Shown here one piece after another: positions 7,684 to 16,400 of a stretch of 64,000 nt of DNA (position 1 is the first letter of the stretch; every line of letters begins with the position of its first letter). The stretch spans positions 124,001 to 188,000 of the forward strand of contig NZ_KB904333.1 of NCBI RefSeq assembly GCF_000379965.1, read 5' to 3'. The translations under genes and the position numbers were made by a program. Below the pieces are notes generated by a model. It made no database searches. It had not been told where the DNA came from and saw only the letters and a program-made list of their open reading frames with translations. This stretch comes from Hoylesella nanceiensis DSM 19126 = JCM 15639 (GTDB lineage Bacteria > Bacteroidota > Bacteroidia > Bacteroidales > Bacteroidaceae).

Positions 7684-8990
7684 TTAAATACATCCACGTG
7701 GTTTAGCCATCATCATTCCCTGCATTTGAGCAAGTACCATCTTCCACCAATTAAAGGTACTAATATTTTTTATTGGATAATCAACTCCCCCTATCCAGAG
7801 ACCTCTAAAATGACCTTTTGCAAGGTAGTTGGCCCATGTCTCTGTCCAATATTTATGATGGGAAGATGAGAAGAATGTTGCATTGGCGAAACTTTCTGGA
7901 GCGATTACATGCCAATATGCTGCAGGGCCAAACATACGATACTGAAGGATATGTCCAAATTCATGTTGCATCATAGCTTGACCAGCCCTTTGACCACTAG
8001 TGAAGACACCTTCTCCAGCAATGATTCCACGCTCAGGGACAGTAACTGCTCGATAATGATAGTATCCATCAGATTCTGGAGTAACTAAACTACCAAGTTT
8101 CTTGGTTTCAAACACATTTACACCTTCGAATTCTCCTACGTATTTTCCAGTAACGGTTTTTTCATTGAGATTAAAGCCTGATGAATTACAATTTGAACAG
8201 GCATATGCACCAGTTATGTCAATGTTTGTCTTCCCTGTCCAGAAGTTCGTGCCTTTGTCTAAAGCATCAAGACCACCAATTAGACCTCCAACAATACCGC
8301 CTTCCAAAGTTCCTAAGCCTCCAGAACCTAAGCCGGCAAGAAGACCTTTTCCAAAGCTGTGTCCATCTAACCAAGAATTGCCTGCATTATTAATAAAACC
8401 ACCAGCAAACCCAGCGCTAGCACCCGAAGCACAGCGCCTGCAAGGAATCCCGTAGAAGAAATTCCCTTCGCCAATCCTGCGGCTCCAGTCCAGAAGTTAC
8501 CACCAGCCATAGCAACGTTCACTCCCGACGCTAATCCTGCACCAACAGCTCCGGCAACAGCTCCAGTGACGAGGTGCCCAAGTCCTTTCGCATTAAACTG
8601 GAATCCATGTGATGCCCAATTGAAAACTCCTCCAATAGCTGCCCCTATGATAAGGTTCCAAAAATCCCCACTTGGATCCGTATATTTCAGTGGATTATTC
8701 AAACAATAGCTGTACCGGTTGAAGTTCTGGCTGTTGTCCGGCATCTGAACATAGTTGTCCGGGCTGAAGAACCGGCCAAGTACAGGGTCGTACAAGCGGC
8801 CGTTCATGTTGATGATGTCAAACTCACTAAGCATCTCGTGTCCTGTGTAACCACGGTGCAAACCTATGGTGTTGAGTGTTACCGTCTGCTTGCCCCACGC
8901 ATCGTATGAAGCATCGAAGACTTTCGTGCCCTTCTCATCCATAACGTAAAGGATGCTGTCCAAAATGTCCGTGAAGGTAAGATTGCATAC
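7684..8990 (-). pseudogene. Rhs C-terminal core plus zincin-like toxin tail, frameshifted
   Basis: The fragment begins inside an Rhs core (TFTDILDSILYVMDEKG, then NMNGRLYDPVLGRFFSPD, NNPLKYTDPSG), the signature that ends the Rhs shell and precedes the variable toxin. A glycine-rich linker follows. Near 8430 one base is missing (GTGCTTCG where GTGGCTTCG is expected), and the rest continues in the next frame to 7684. The tail holds MMQHEFGHILQ (~7951-7966), an HExxH zinc-protease motif, and a downstream glutamate in WTETWAN. Rhs tails of this kind act as toxins in contact-dependent competition. The 5' part of the gene is missing: position 8990 abuts an unrelated small gene, so this is a broken locus or an orphan toxin cassette. 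Confidence 0.82.
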
Positions 8991-8995
8991 ATTCT

Positions 8996-9403
8996 TTAGT
9001 CTCCATTTTTGATAACAGTCTGCTTGAATTCTTTTGCTTCTCTATCGTAATAGACCGAATTCCATAAGTCGTTAAATTCTTTTTCGGTTATCATATTTAT
9101 ACCCATCTTTTTGAAATCTTCCAATTCGCAATTTGTATCCAGCCAATAACCATAATTTCTATCGTCTGGCATTTTTACAATAATCCTACCATCTTTAGCA
9201 AATCCAATTTCTCTGTTTGCAATATGATTTACCACATCGTCATATTCAATAAACCATAGAGTAACATCCTCTATTTTATCATCAAAATCAGGATTTGCAC
9301 TGAGTGGAGCGATCATCTTATGCAGCAAACGACACCATAAGCTTCGTTTTGTTTTATTGTTCTGCTTTTTTTCTAATGACCACTTTAAAATAAAATATTT
9401 CAT
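8996..9403 (-). CDS. Small hypothetical protein, candidate immunity protein
   Basis: The 135-residue soluble protein has no signal peptide and no family that I recognise. Visible features are a basic N-terminus (SLEKKQNNKTKRSLWCRLL) and an alpha/beta body with DVTLWFIEYDDVVNHIANRE and FAKDGRIIVKMPDDRNYGYW. Size, acidity of the body and place inside an Rhs toxin locus fit a cytoplasmic immunity protein. It lies 19 bases after the small radical-SAM-like relic, in an apparent minus-strand run from 10404 down. Confidence 0.55.
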   Translation of the reverse strand: MKYFILKWSLEKKQNNKTKRSLWCRLLHKMIAPLSANPDFDDKIEDVTLWFIEYDDVVNHIANREIGFAKDGRIIVKMPDDRNYGYWLDTNCELEDFKKMGINMITEKEFNDLWNSVYYDREAKEFKQTVIKNGD

Positions 9404-9422
9404 AAATTGTACTACTTAATAT

Positions 9423-9671
9423 TTAACGAAACCAGTGCCATGAGTCTTCATCATTTAATCGCCATTTATAATGAATATGTCCTGGATCAGCAGTGCGCCA
9501 ATTGTCATAAGGAAATTTTGTATTTCTATATCCTACCATTTGCTCTTTTGTAAGTCTTTTACTACGTTTTGGCGAGCACTGAAAGCAGCAACTACTGCAT
9601 GCACTGCTACACTTTTCTGTAGTAACAAATGTAAGCGTAGTTGGCTCCTTAATTAATGGTTCTATTTCCAT
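9423..9671 (-). CDS. Radical-SAM-like head joined to a foreign tail (82 aa)
   Basis: The frame starts one base after the stop of the upstream gene. Residues 1-47 look like the start of a radical SAM enzyme: TLTFVTTEKC followed by C21-x3-C25-x2-C28 and KRLTKEQM. From about residue 50 the sequence changes character (FPYDNWRTADPGHIHYKW and a WHWF end) and resembles a toxin or Rhs tail rather than a radical SAM barrel. It is far too short to be a working radical SAM enzyme. I read it as a chimaeric relic produced by recombination in the locus; a small cysteine-rich product is the alternative. Confidence 0.45.
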   Translation of the reverse strand: MEIEPLIKEPTTLTFVTTEKCSSACSSCCFQCSPKRSKRLTKEQMVGYRNTKFPYDNWRTADPGHIHYKWRLNDEDSWHWFR

Positions 9672-9672
9672 C

Positions 9673-10404
9673 CTATTTTGTAATTTCAATTTGTTTTTGA
9701 ATTCTATTGAAGAGTTGTTTTGTAGCTTTTGCGTCTTTATATGATAGATAGTATGTATTCCCATCACTCTGTGTAAGTTGTATAAAAAAATTATCTGAAT
9801 GCGTGAAGAGTATTACGTCTTTTCCGTCTGTAGTACGAAAGTGTCCCAGACAAGTCTCTCCAAGTGCGAAGCCATTTGTTTTAATGCTAATTTTGGGAAG
9901 CGATTGGCATAATTTCGCCTCACTTATTTTACATAGTGGTATGTCAAGACCGTACAAACCAGAAATTTCCATTCTATCGTCTAAAAGAATTACTTTGAGA
10001 TCATTTTGAGATGAATACAATATGGGCAGGCAAGTAAGGCCAATAACCAACAACATGGTAATAACCATTGCGAGCTTTCTCCCTTTTTTCTTAACTATAA
10101 GCTTTCGACGGCTATAAGCTAATAGTGCAGCAAAGCTAATGGGGAGGACTAAGAACAGGTAGTAAATAATCTGTAATCCGCTAATAATTCCTACGATTCC
10201 ACCAATAAGTGTTACTATGTTAGCAGCGCGCATGTATTTATGCAATAGTCTAAGCCACGCTTTGTCATATTCTCTCTGTTCAGGTTCCTCACTCAATTCG
10301 AATCCTGATATAATGTTTGGATTCAGAACAGCCAGTTTCATACAACCATAGTTAATTCCAACTACGGATAGAAGTATTGCTGACAATATTATCACATTTG
10401 CCAT
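9673..10404 (-). CDS. Membrane protein with DUF3784-like head and PH-like tail
   Basis: The 243-residue protein has a first membrane helix, then LNPNIISGFELSEEPEQREYD, the motif of DUF3784 proteins, further hydrophobic helices (about 60-95 and 112-130) and a C-terminal soluble domain (about 135-240). That domain has PH-like features: MEISGLYGLDIPLCKI, FRTTDGKDVILFTHSDNFFI and a final helix. DUF3784/PH proteins of this type are found near toxin and bacteriocin genes in Bacteroidota, and self-protection at the inner membrane is a reasonable guess. It heads the minus-strand run leading to 8996. Confidence 0.65.
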   Translation of the reverse strand: MANVIILSAILLSVVGINYGCMKLAVLNPNIISGFELSEEPEQREYDKAWLRLLHKYMRAANIVTLIGGIVGIISGLQIIYYLFLVLPISFAALLAYSRRKLIVKKKGRKLAMVITMLLVIGLTCLPILYSSQNDLKVILLDDRMEISGLYGLDIPLCKISEAKLCQSLPKISIKTNGFALGETCLGHFRTTDGKDVILFTHSDNFFIQLTQSDGNTYYLSYKDAKATKQLFNRIQKQIEITK

Positions 10405-10694
10405 ATATCAATAATGTTTACTTTAGTATAAAATGTAAACTATATGTAAAGTTAATCCTTTTTCCCGAAATATGCAAGCATCAAGCAGAAACGCAGCAAG
10501 ACTTTAAACAATGATAACGTTTTGGTTTAAAAAAAACGTTAATAGTTCTTCGCGTTTTGAACATAAAATAATAGTTTACCAGACAGTTTCGTCAATTTCT
10601 CAGAGCAAGGAGCAATTTGTTCCTATTTTTTGTGTAATCCACGACTAACACATTGGGAAGTGCTTGATAACACACACAAGATAGCCTATTTTGA
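10405..10694. other. Gap without recognisable gene
   Basis: AT-rich DNA upstream of the membrane protein gene. It contains an inverted repeat, GTTTAC (10417-10422) with GTAAAC (10435-10440), that may act in its promoter. No convincing coding sequence was seen. Confidence 0.35.
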
Positions 10695-10919
10695 GGTCGC
10701 AAAAATTGCACCTGCGACACAGTGATTATAGGTGGATCTTTATATAACTGCATTGACAGTGTAGATGTTTTTTTAGAAGCGAGTAATGGCACTGCATTTT
10801 CTAGTTTTACCAGTATTGACGAGTCCGGACTTTTGAATATTCATGGAAATCTCATTTTACCAGACTCGATTTGCAGAACTACATATTCGTCATTGTTTAA
10901 TCACAATCATACAGAATAG
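10695..10919 (+). pseudogene. Relic of a second immunity-like lipoprotein
   Basis: On the plus strand the frame reads CTCDTVIIGGSLYNCIDSVD and later NIHGNLILPDSI. This parallels NDTLFIGASHYDTIDSVD and DVQGDIVYPDSLF of the lipoprotein at 7184-7666. It has no start codon or signal peptide (a TGA precedes it) and stops early, so only the middle third survives. Its orientation is opposite to the rest of the Rhs locus. Confidence 0.5.
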
Positions 10920-10921
10920 TA

Positions 10922-11043
10922 TCAGAGAGCCATCCTCCAAATTCTCCTCCATAGTAATCACCAGCAATTCCAAGAAGAACGGGATCAGAGCCAGAACCAA
11001 CCAATCAGCCAAGAGCCGCACCGTCTATTCGGCCAGTATTCGA
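10922..11043 (-). pseudogene. Fragment of an Rhs-type glycine-rich tail
   Basis: The minus strand reads a glycine-rich stretch (VLLGIAGDYYGGEFGGWLSD) interrupted by a TGA. Similar stretches follow the core in Rhs and other polymorphic toxins. It lies directly downstream of the Imm40-like gene, as expected for leftovers of toxin-immunity cassettes. Confidence 0.35.
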
Positions 11044-11397
11044 TTATTCTAATTGATCTTCAAGGACAAAGGAAAATAAAGGTCTATCACAAGAATGATT
11101 TTTAAAAGTCCTTATGTAAGATTCGGATTTATTACAACTGTTTTGCACATAATTGTAATATGACTCATTTGGAGTCCTATCATAATACCAATTATCATCT
11201 GAGTTCTCTATAGTAGAATTATTCATACTATATACATCACCACCTAAGATTGGAATCACTAAAAGTTTGCATATTTGCACTATTTTAAGTGCTTCTTGGT
11301 ATGGAAAAGCATAGCCTTCAATACCTAAATTCTTCAAGGAATAATATTCAGAAATATCATTATCTTGAATTATTGAGATTATATCTTTCTTTTTCAT
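11044..11397 (-). CDS. Imm40-like immunity protein
   Basis: The 117-residue cytoplasmic protein has the pattern I associate with the Imm40 family of polymorphic-toxin immunity proteins: LGIEGYAFPYQEALKIV, then VIPILGGDVY, then DDNWYYDR. Such proteins neutralise the toxin tail of an Rhs or related effector carried by the same or a neighbouring cell. The cognate toxin is not obvious here; the fragments on either side are broken. The C-terminus is cysteine containing and less conserved. The family call is from memory of motifs and should be tested by profile search. Confidence 0.6.
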   Translation of the reverse strand: MKKKDIISIIQDNDISEYYSLKNLGIEGYAFPYQEALKIVQICKLLVIPILGGDVYSMNNSTIENSDDNWYYDRTPNESYYNYVQNSCNKSESYIRTFKNHSCDRPLFSFVLEDQLE

Positions 11398-11429
11398 TAA
11401 AAGGAACTATATTATATACGATTAACAGC

Positions 11430-11750
11430 TTATTTAATAGGTACAAAACGACTAACGTCGCCCCACTGATTTTTCATAACGAGCGTATCCTTGCGAAATG
11501 AAATATGTTGTACGATAGTTGTTCCGTCAGCGTCTATAGTCATACTATCGCCTGCAAACTGATAAGGTATTGCCACAATAGGATCTTCATCAATATAATA
11601 CAAACTATCCTTGTCGATTTGGAATACAGCAACCTTATCATCACTTGTTGCCCAAGTCCCAAACAATCGGGACTGAAGACTATGCTGAGGCGAAGATGCC
11701 ATGCAAGACAGCATAATAAAAACTACTATTGAAATAAAACATTTTTTCAT
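11430..11750 (-). CDS. Small lipoprotein, lipocalin-like
   Basis: The 106-residue protein has a lipoprotein signal (FIMLSC, Cys16) and a beta-strand-rich body starting RLFGTWATSDDKVAVFQID and containing IVQHISFRKDTLVMKN. The layout is that of small lipocalin-like (META/DUF-type) lipoproteins of Bacteroidota. It lies just downstream of the broken Rhs gene at 11848-12456 and could be its immunity lipoprotein; that role is inferred from position only. Confidence 0.6.
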   Translation of the reverse strand: MKKCFISIVVFIMLSCMASSPQHSLQSRLFGTWATSDDKVAVFQIDKDSLYYIDEDPIVAIPYQFAGDSMTIDADGTTIVQHISFRKDTLVMKNQWGDVSRFVPIK

Positions 11751-11847
11751 ATTTGAATATCTTATGTAATATATAACTCAATTGTTGAATATAGTATAAT
11801 TGTGTAGTCTCTTTTTTAAATGAGACTATCAATTTTTGATTCTATAA

Positions 11848-12456
11848 TTAGTACTGCCTGATTTCTATATGAAACGCAGGATCATGAGAATTAAATGGAT
11901 CTAATAATTTTGTCACTCTACTAGATAGCGCACTGTGAAATGCTGATTATTGAGGCTGGATAGAGCGTGAAGTTATCCGTCTCGTGGAACGTGATTCCCT
12001 GCGGTGCACCATTGATATACACTTCCTCCATCGTACCGTAACTCTTCATAATACGTTCGCGGCAGCGTTATAAGTATAACGACTTGTCTTGCCGTTATCG
12101 CTTAAGACCATGAGTCGGTTGTCTTCATCCCAATACATCTCCCTCGTGGTGTTGGTACTATCATTTGTCACCAGCGTTGGATTACCATTAGCATCATAGG
12201 TGTAATGATCGTGTCCAATCTGTATTGGAAGCCGTCGGGTGGTTGCTGTCCTCATATTTATAAGCGAAGTTATAAGACTTGGCAGTCGTCGTTGAGTCCA
12301 CCTTCTGCACCTTGGTCAGCGGCTCACTCATCCGTCCTAACGACATCACCATATCATACGATGCACCCTTTGCCTAAATGGTATTTCTTGTGCAAAAAGA
12401 TTAGCATTTACTAATAATAAGGTGGCCAAAATACCAATTTTAGAAGATACATTCAT
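11848..12456 (-). pseudogene. Collapsed Rhs gene: signal peptide, core fragment, toxin tail
   Basis: Reading from 12456, a signal peptide (KIGILATLLLVNANLFAQE) is joined, out of frame, to an internal Rhs fragment (MVMSLGRMSEPLTKVQKV, then HDHYTYDANGNPTLV, MYWDEDNRLMVLSDNGKTSR, YGTMEEVYINGAPQG, NFTLYPAS). It ends with a short tail, RVTKLLDPFNSHDPAFHIEI. At least two single-base frameshifts are visible: an extra T near 12230 and a missing G near 12060. Several kilobases of a normal Rhs gene (sugar-binding YD repeats) are absent. The piece shows that a secreted Rhs protein was once encoded from about 12.46 kb leftward; the C-terminal half at 7684-8990 may belong to the same original gene. Confidence 0.8.
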
Positions 12457-12816
12457 TGTAGTAGTTGGTTTTTAATTTATTGAGACAAAATTATAAAAAA
12501 ATAATAAGATTTACATAACCATTTTTAAGTTTTAACATTACATAATAGAAAAAAGTGGATAACAATGTTAGCACAAAAAAATTGTGTAGCTAAAAAATAA
12601 AGAAGATAGAGGTTATAGTTAGAAGGACATTCATATAACAATTTTACTATCTTAGGAAAACTACTAACTATTGAAATCTACTAATATAGTTACTTTAATG
12701 ACAGCAATTCTCCTTTTTAAAATATGAGATTTTACCGATATCTCAATAATATAATTGCATAATATACTCTATTAATATGAGATTTACAGCTATACGCAAG
12801 CGTACAAATATTTAGA

Positions 12817-12929
12817 TTTGACCCACTTTTACTTATTGTAAAATATTTTCTCAAAACCTCACAAGTTATGAAATAATGTAGGTATTTTGAACCCCCTAAA
12901 ATTTGACCCACTGCTTGACCCACTTTTGT
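12817..12929. repeat. CCCACTTTT repeat block B
   Basis: It has the same order of parts as block A at 4534-4660: TTTGACCCACTTTTACT then TTGTAAAATA, ~65 bases of spacer, TTTGAACCCCC, and two TTGACCCACT words. Sequence similarity is limited to these words, so it is a diverged relative. With block A it brackets the integrase-to-Rhs segment. Confidence 0.5.
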
Positions 12930-12950
12930 ACGTTGTCAAACAAAAGTGCA
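12921..12950. repeat. Dispersed AACAAAAGTGC element with hairpin
   Basis: CACTTTTGT (12921-12929) pairs with ACAAAAGTG (12941-12949). The segment 12928-12950 is shared with 33939-33961 and, inverted, with the region around 31233-31257. Shorter relatives occur near 28050 and 30915. Confidence 0.55.
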
Positions 12951-13141
12951 TGCGAAAATGTCCGTATACGGTTTTGCAATGAAGAACCTTTGCTGTGAAG
13001 AACGATGAAACTGGAAGCATATACCATAGACAACCAGTCTTAAGCTTATAAAGAATGTATGGAACTACCTCTGACAGTCTACTTTGGCAAATATATCCAC
13101 GTTTTGCAACTGATAAATGAGGTAGAATTTCATTTTTATTG

Positions 13142-13149
13142 TATCTTTG
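13142..13149 (+). promoter_or_regulatory. Promoter-like -7 element before the HTCS gene
   Basis: TATCTTTG matches TAnnTTTG. A second TATCTTTG faces the other way at 13197-13204. Either could serve the region; the 330-base distance to the HTCS start is long. Confidence 0.35.
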
Positions 13150-13168
13150 TCTAGTACTTTGTACATGA

Positions 13169-13474
13169 GAGGAATTTGAGGCTTGGTTTGCTAATACAAA
13201 GATAAGAAATCCTCTCGATTTTAACAAAACAAAAAGTCAAGACAACTTCAATATAAAAAAAGTAATAGGAATCATTATAGGGCTTGCCATCGGCTTCTTC
13301 CTGGGTATCGACGATCTGATAACCCGTCTTTCCAGGACCTTCGATAAGACAAGGTAGCAGCTTTACTATGGAAGCGACAACGTAATGCGCAGGGTGGAGA
13401 GCTTGAAGGGACTCGGCATAACGCCGAAGAAGCAAACCAAGGGACTGGAAGAAATTAATACATTGGACCGATAA
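13169..13474 (+). pseudogene. rmuC relic abutting the HTCS gene
   Basis: An open stretch encodes a membrane-anchor-like segment (IKKVIGIIIGLAIGFFLG). Then, in the same frame but across an in-frame TAG, it encodes QLYYGSDNVMRRVESLKGLG and ITPKKQ, which resembles the C-terminal end of RmuC, a DNA recombination protein. The bulk of RmuC is missing. The final TAA (13472-13474) touches the HTCS ATG at 13475. I read it as a leftover of the PUL's former neighbour, carried along at the edge of a transferred block. Confidence 0.5.
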
Positions 13475-16400
13475 ATGAAAAATAAAGGCTTATCATATTT
13501 CCTAAGATTACAGGTTGATTTCCTGTGGCTCTTGTGCATGGTGCTGTGTTCTCAGCTCCATGCTCAGGAACATTTGACCCGCAATATGCTGATGTTGTCG
13601 AATCTCAATACGGACAATGGACTCTCCAGTGCCCGTGTGTATTCGATAGTTGAGGCTGAGGATGGTGCTATGTGGATCAGTACCAAGCGAGGCGTTGACA
13701 GGTACAATGGTCAACAGGTACGGAACTATACCTTGGCTACGGATATGCAGTTTAGTGATGCCAGTGGTAGAAACATCAAGTTGACTAAGGATAGCCAACA
13801 ACATATCTATGCCTATGATAATAAAGGAAAGATCTATATATATAATAAGGTGAAAGACACATTCCAACTCCAGGTCAATCTGACGAATGTACTTGGAGGA
13901 AGTGTGGTGCTCAATGACTTGTTGGTTGATGACAAGGGATGCTTTTGGATGGCGTTAGATAGGGGCGTGTATATGATGGCTCATCTATCTATTGCTGGTA
14001 GCAAAGACAAAACAGCGTATAACAAAGGAAAATACATTCTGAAGAACACATATGTTAATCATATCCGATTCTTCGGCAAACAATTATTGATAGGTTCTCC
14101 TTCCGGAGTCTTCGCCTATTCACAAAATGCAGCCCAGCCTCGATTGCTCTTGCGAGGGTATTCCGTGCTTTCTTCTTATCACGACGTGAAGGCTCATCAG
14201 ATATGGTTGGGAACTTTCCATCGTGGCATTCTCTTGCTCGATGACAGAACATGGAAGCCATTGTCTTCTCTCACGCAATTCTCATCCTTATCAGATATTC
14301 CGCTCATCCCTGTTCGTTCCATTATCCACTACGATGCAGCCACCATCTTGATGGCGGTAGATGGAGCAGGTGTCTATGCCTACGACAAGAAGACTTGTAA
14401 GACGAATCTACTTTTGAATACGGATGGCAGACCGGAAAATATATTGCATGGCAATGGCGTCTATGCCCTTTGCAAGGACCATCTTGGCGACCTTTGGATG
14501 GGCTCCTATTCAGGAGGTGTGGATATGGCTATTCCTATGGAGCATACCTTGGAGTTTGTGCGCCATGAGTATCTCAACAGCCAGTCGCTTATCAATAATG
14601 GTGTGAACGATGTTATGCAGAGCGTGGATGCACAGGGTCGCAATAGCAAGATATGGTATGCTACCGACAAGGGGGTGAGCATCTATGACGAGCAAACCCA
14701 TCTGTGGCATCATTCCCTATATAATAAGGTGGCGCTTACCCTTTGTCAGACTGCCGATGGCAAGGTCTTGGTGGGAACCTATGGTGATGGCATCTTTCAG
14801 GTTCATGCCGATGGAAGCAGTAATCGGGCTTACTCTGTGTCGAATGGCAAGTTAAAGACCGACTATGTGTATAGCATTTTCAAGGATAGCGAAGGAGGCT
14901 TGTGGATAGGTTGTTTGGATGGAGACTTGGTACATATCCCATCATCATTAGAAAAGAATGGAAATGTGGATAACTCCGTTAACTACTTGCCAATCAATGA
15001 AGTTCAGAGTATCGTGGAGTCTCCTGATAAGAAGATTATTGCGGTGGGAACGACCCATGGATGTTATCGTATCGACAAGCGAAGCCTTCGTGCCAGTCGA
15101 TTCTTCTATCCGTCGGAATTTCCGTCAGTCGATTATAATTTCTTTGTCAATGCGATGGATTTTCAGGATGCACGGCATATCTGGATAGCCACCGATGGAG
15201 GAGGCTTGTACCTCTACGATTGGCAGAAGCAACAGGTTAAGAACTATACCATCTCGCAGTCTTTGCCTTCCAACACCGTCTATGCCTTGGTCAAGACTCC
15301 CATTGGCAAGGTGTGGATGAGTACTGACAAGGGACTGGCTTTCATCGATCATGGAAAGGTGACCAATCTCAACTTCTTCAAGGGATTGGAGCGGGAGTAC
15401 AAGCGTATGGCTGTGGTCCGAACCCAAGACGGGCGAATGATATTCGGAAGCAGTGAAGGAGCTGTGGTCTTGGCATCCAAGTTTGCCAGGGGATTGAGCT
15501 ACAAGGCTCCTCTTCATATCACGGGTGTTGAGGTGGAAGGAAAGACTTTCGATGAGGCTAACCAACTGGAAGATTGGCATGCAGAACTCTTCGAGATGTT
15601 GCAAGAAGGAAAGATGAGTTTCTCTCATGATGAGAAAACCCTCATCGTGCATTTCGAGAGCATCAACTATCCGTATCAGCACGACATCCAGTATCAGTAT
15701 TACCTGGCGGGGTATGACCATCAGTGGAGTGTGCCTTCTGCCTACCAGCAGGCTCGTTTCGCCAATTTGCCTCCTGGCAGTTACACCCTGCATATCAAGG
15801 CAAAGGGTAGGAGTAACGGACGCATATTGGGAGAATCCATCTTGCACATTCATATCGCCCAACCATGGTGGAACTCTTGGTGGGCATGGATTGCCTATCT
15901 CTGTATCTTAGGTGCTATAGTCTATTTCGGCTGGGATTACTACAGAGAGCGTTTGCATCGCAAGTACTACGATGACAAGATCAACTTCTTTGTGAATACC
16001 GCCCATAACATCCGTACCCCTTTGAGTCTTGTGTTGGCTCCTCTTGCCGACTTGGCGAAAGATACTACACTGGGCGATAAGAGCCGAAAGTTCTTGGAGA
16101 TGGCACTGCGTAATGGCGACAAGCTTCTGAGGATGGTGACCGAGTTGCTTGATTTCCAGAAAATAGCCGTAGTGAAGACACAAGTCCACATGCAGAAAGT
16201 GGAGCTGTCTGTTCTCTTGCGTCAGCAGGTGGATAAGTTCCAGATGTCAGCCCAGGAGAAACATATCAATCTTCGGTTGGCAACCTGTGGACAGCATACC
16301 TTCTCTACCGATCTTTCTATGATGGATCTGATATTCGAGAATCTGCTCTCTAATGCTGTAAAATATACGAAGGTGGGTGGAACCATCACCATCTCTGCTT

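Larger units (their letters stand above)
12457..13168. other. Gene-free junction between Rhs locus and PUL
   Basis: About 700 bases of AT-rich DNA carry repeat block B, the dispersed AACAAAAGTGC element and two facing promoter-like elements near the right end. No convincing gene was seen. The base composition changes to the right of it. Confidence 0.5.

Noticed and set aside
10592-10792. Minus-strand frame of 66 codons
   Set aside because: It is opposite to the immunity relic and has no signal, motif or leader.
15125-15862. Minus-strand open frame of 245 codons inside the HTCS gene
   Set aside because: It overlaps conserved propeller and Y_Y_Y coding sequence on the other strand, with no motif of its own.
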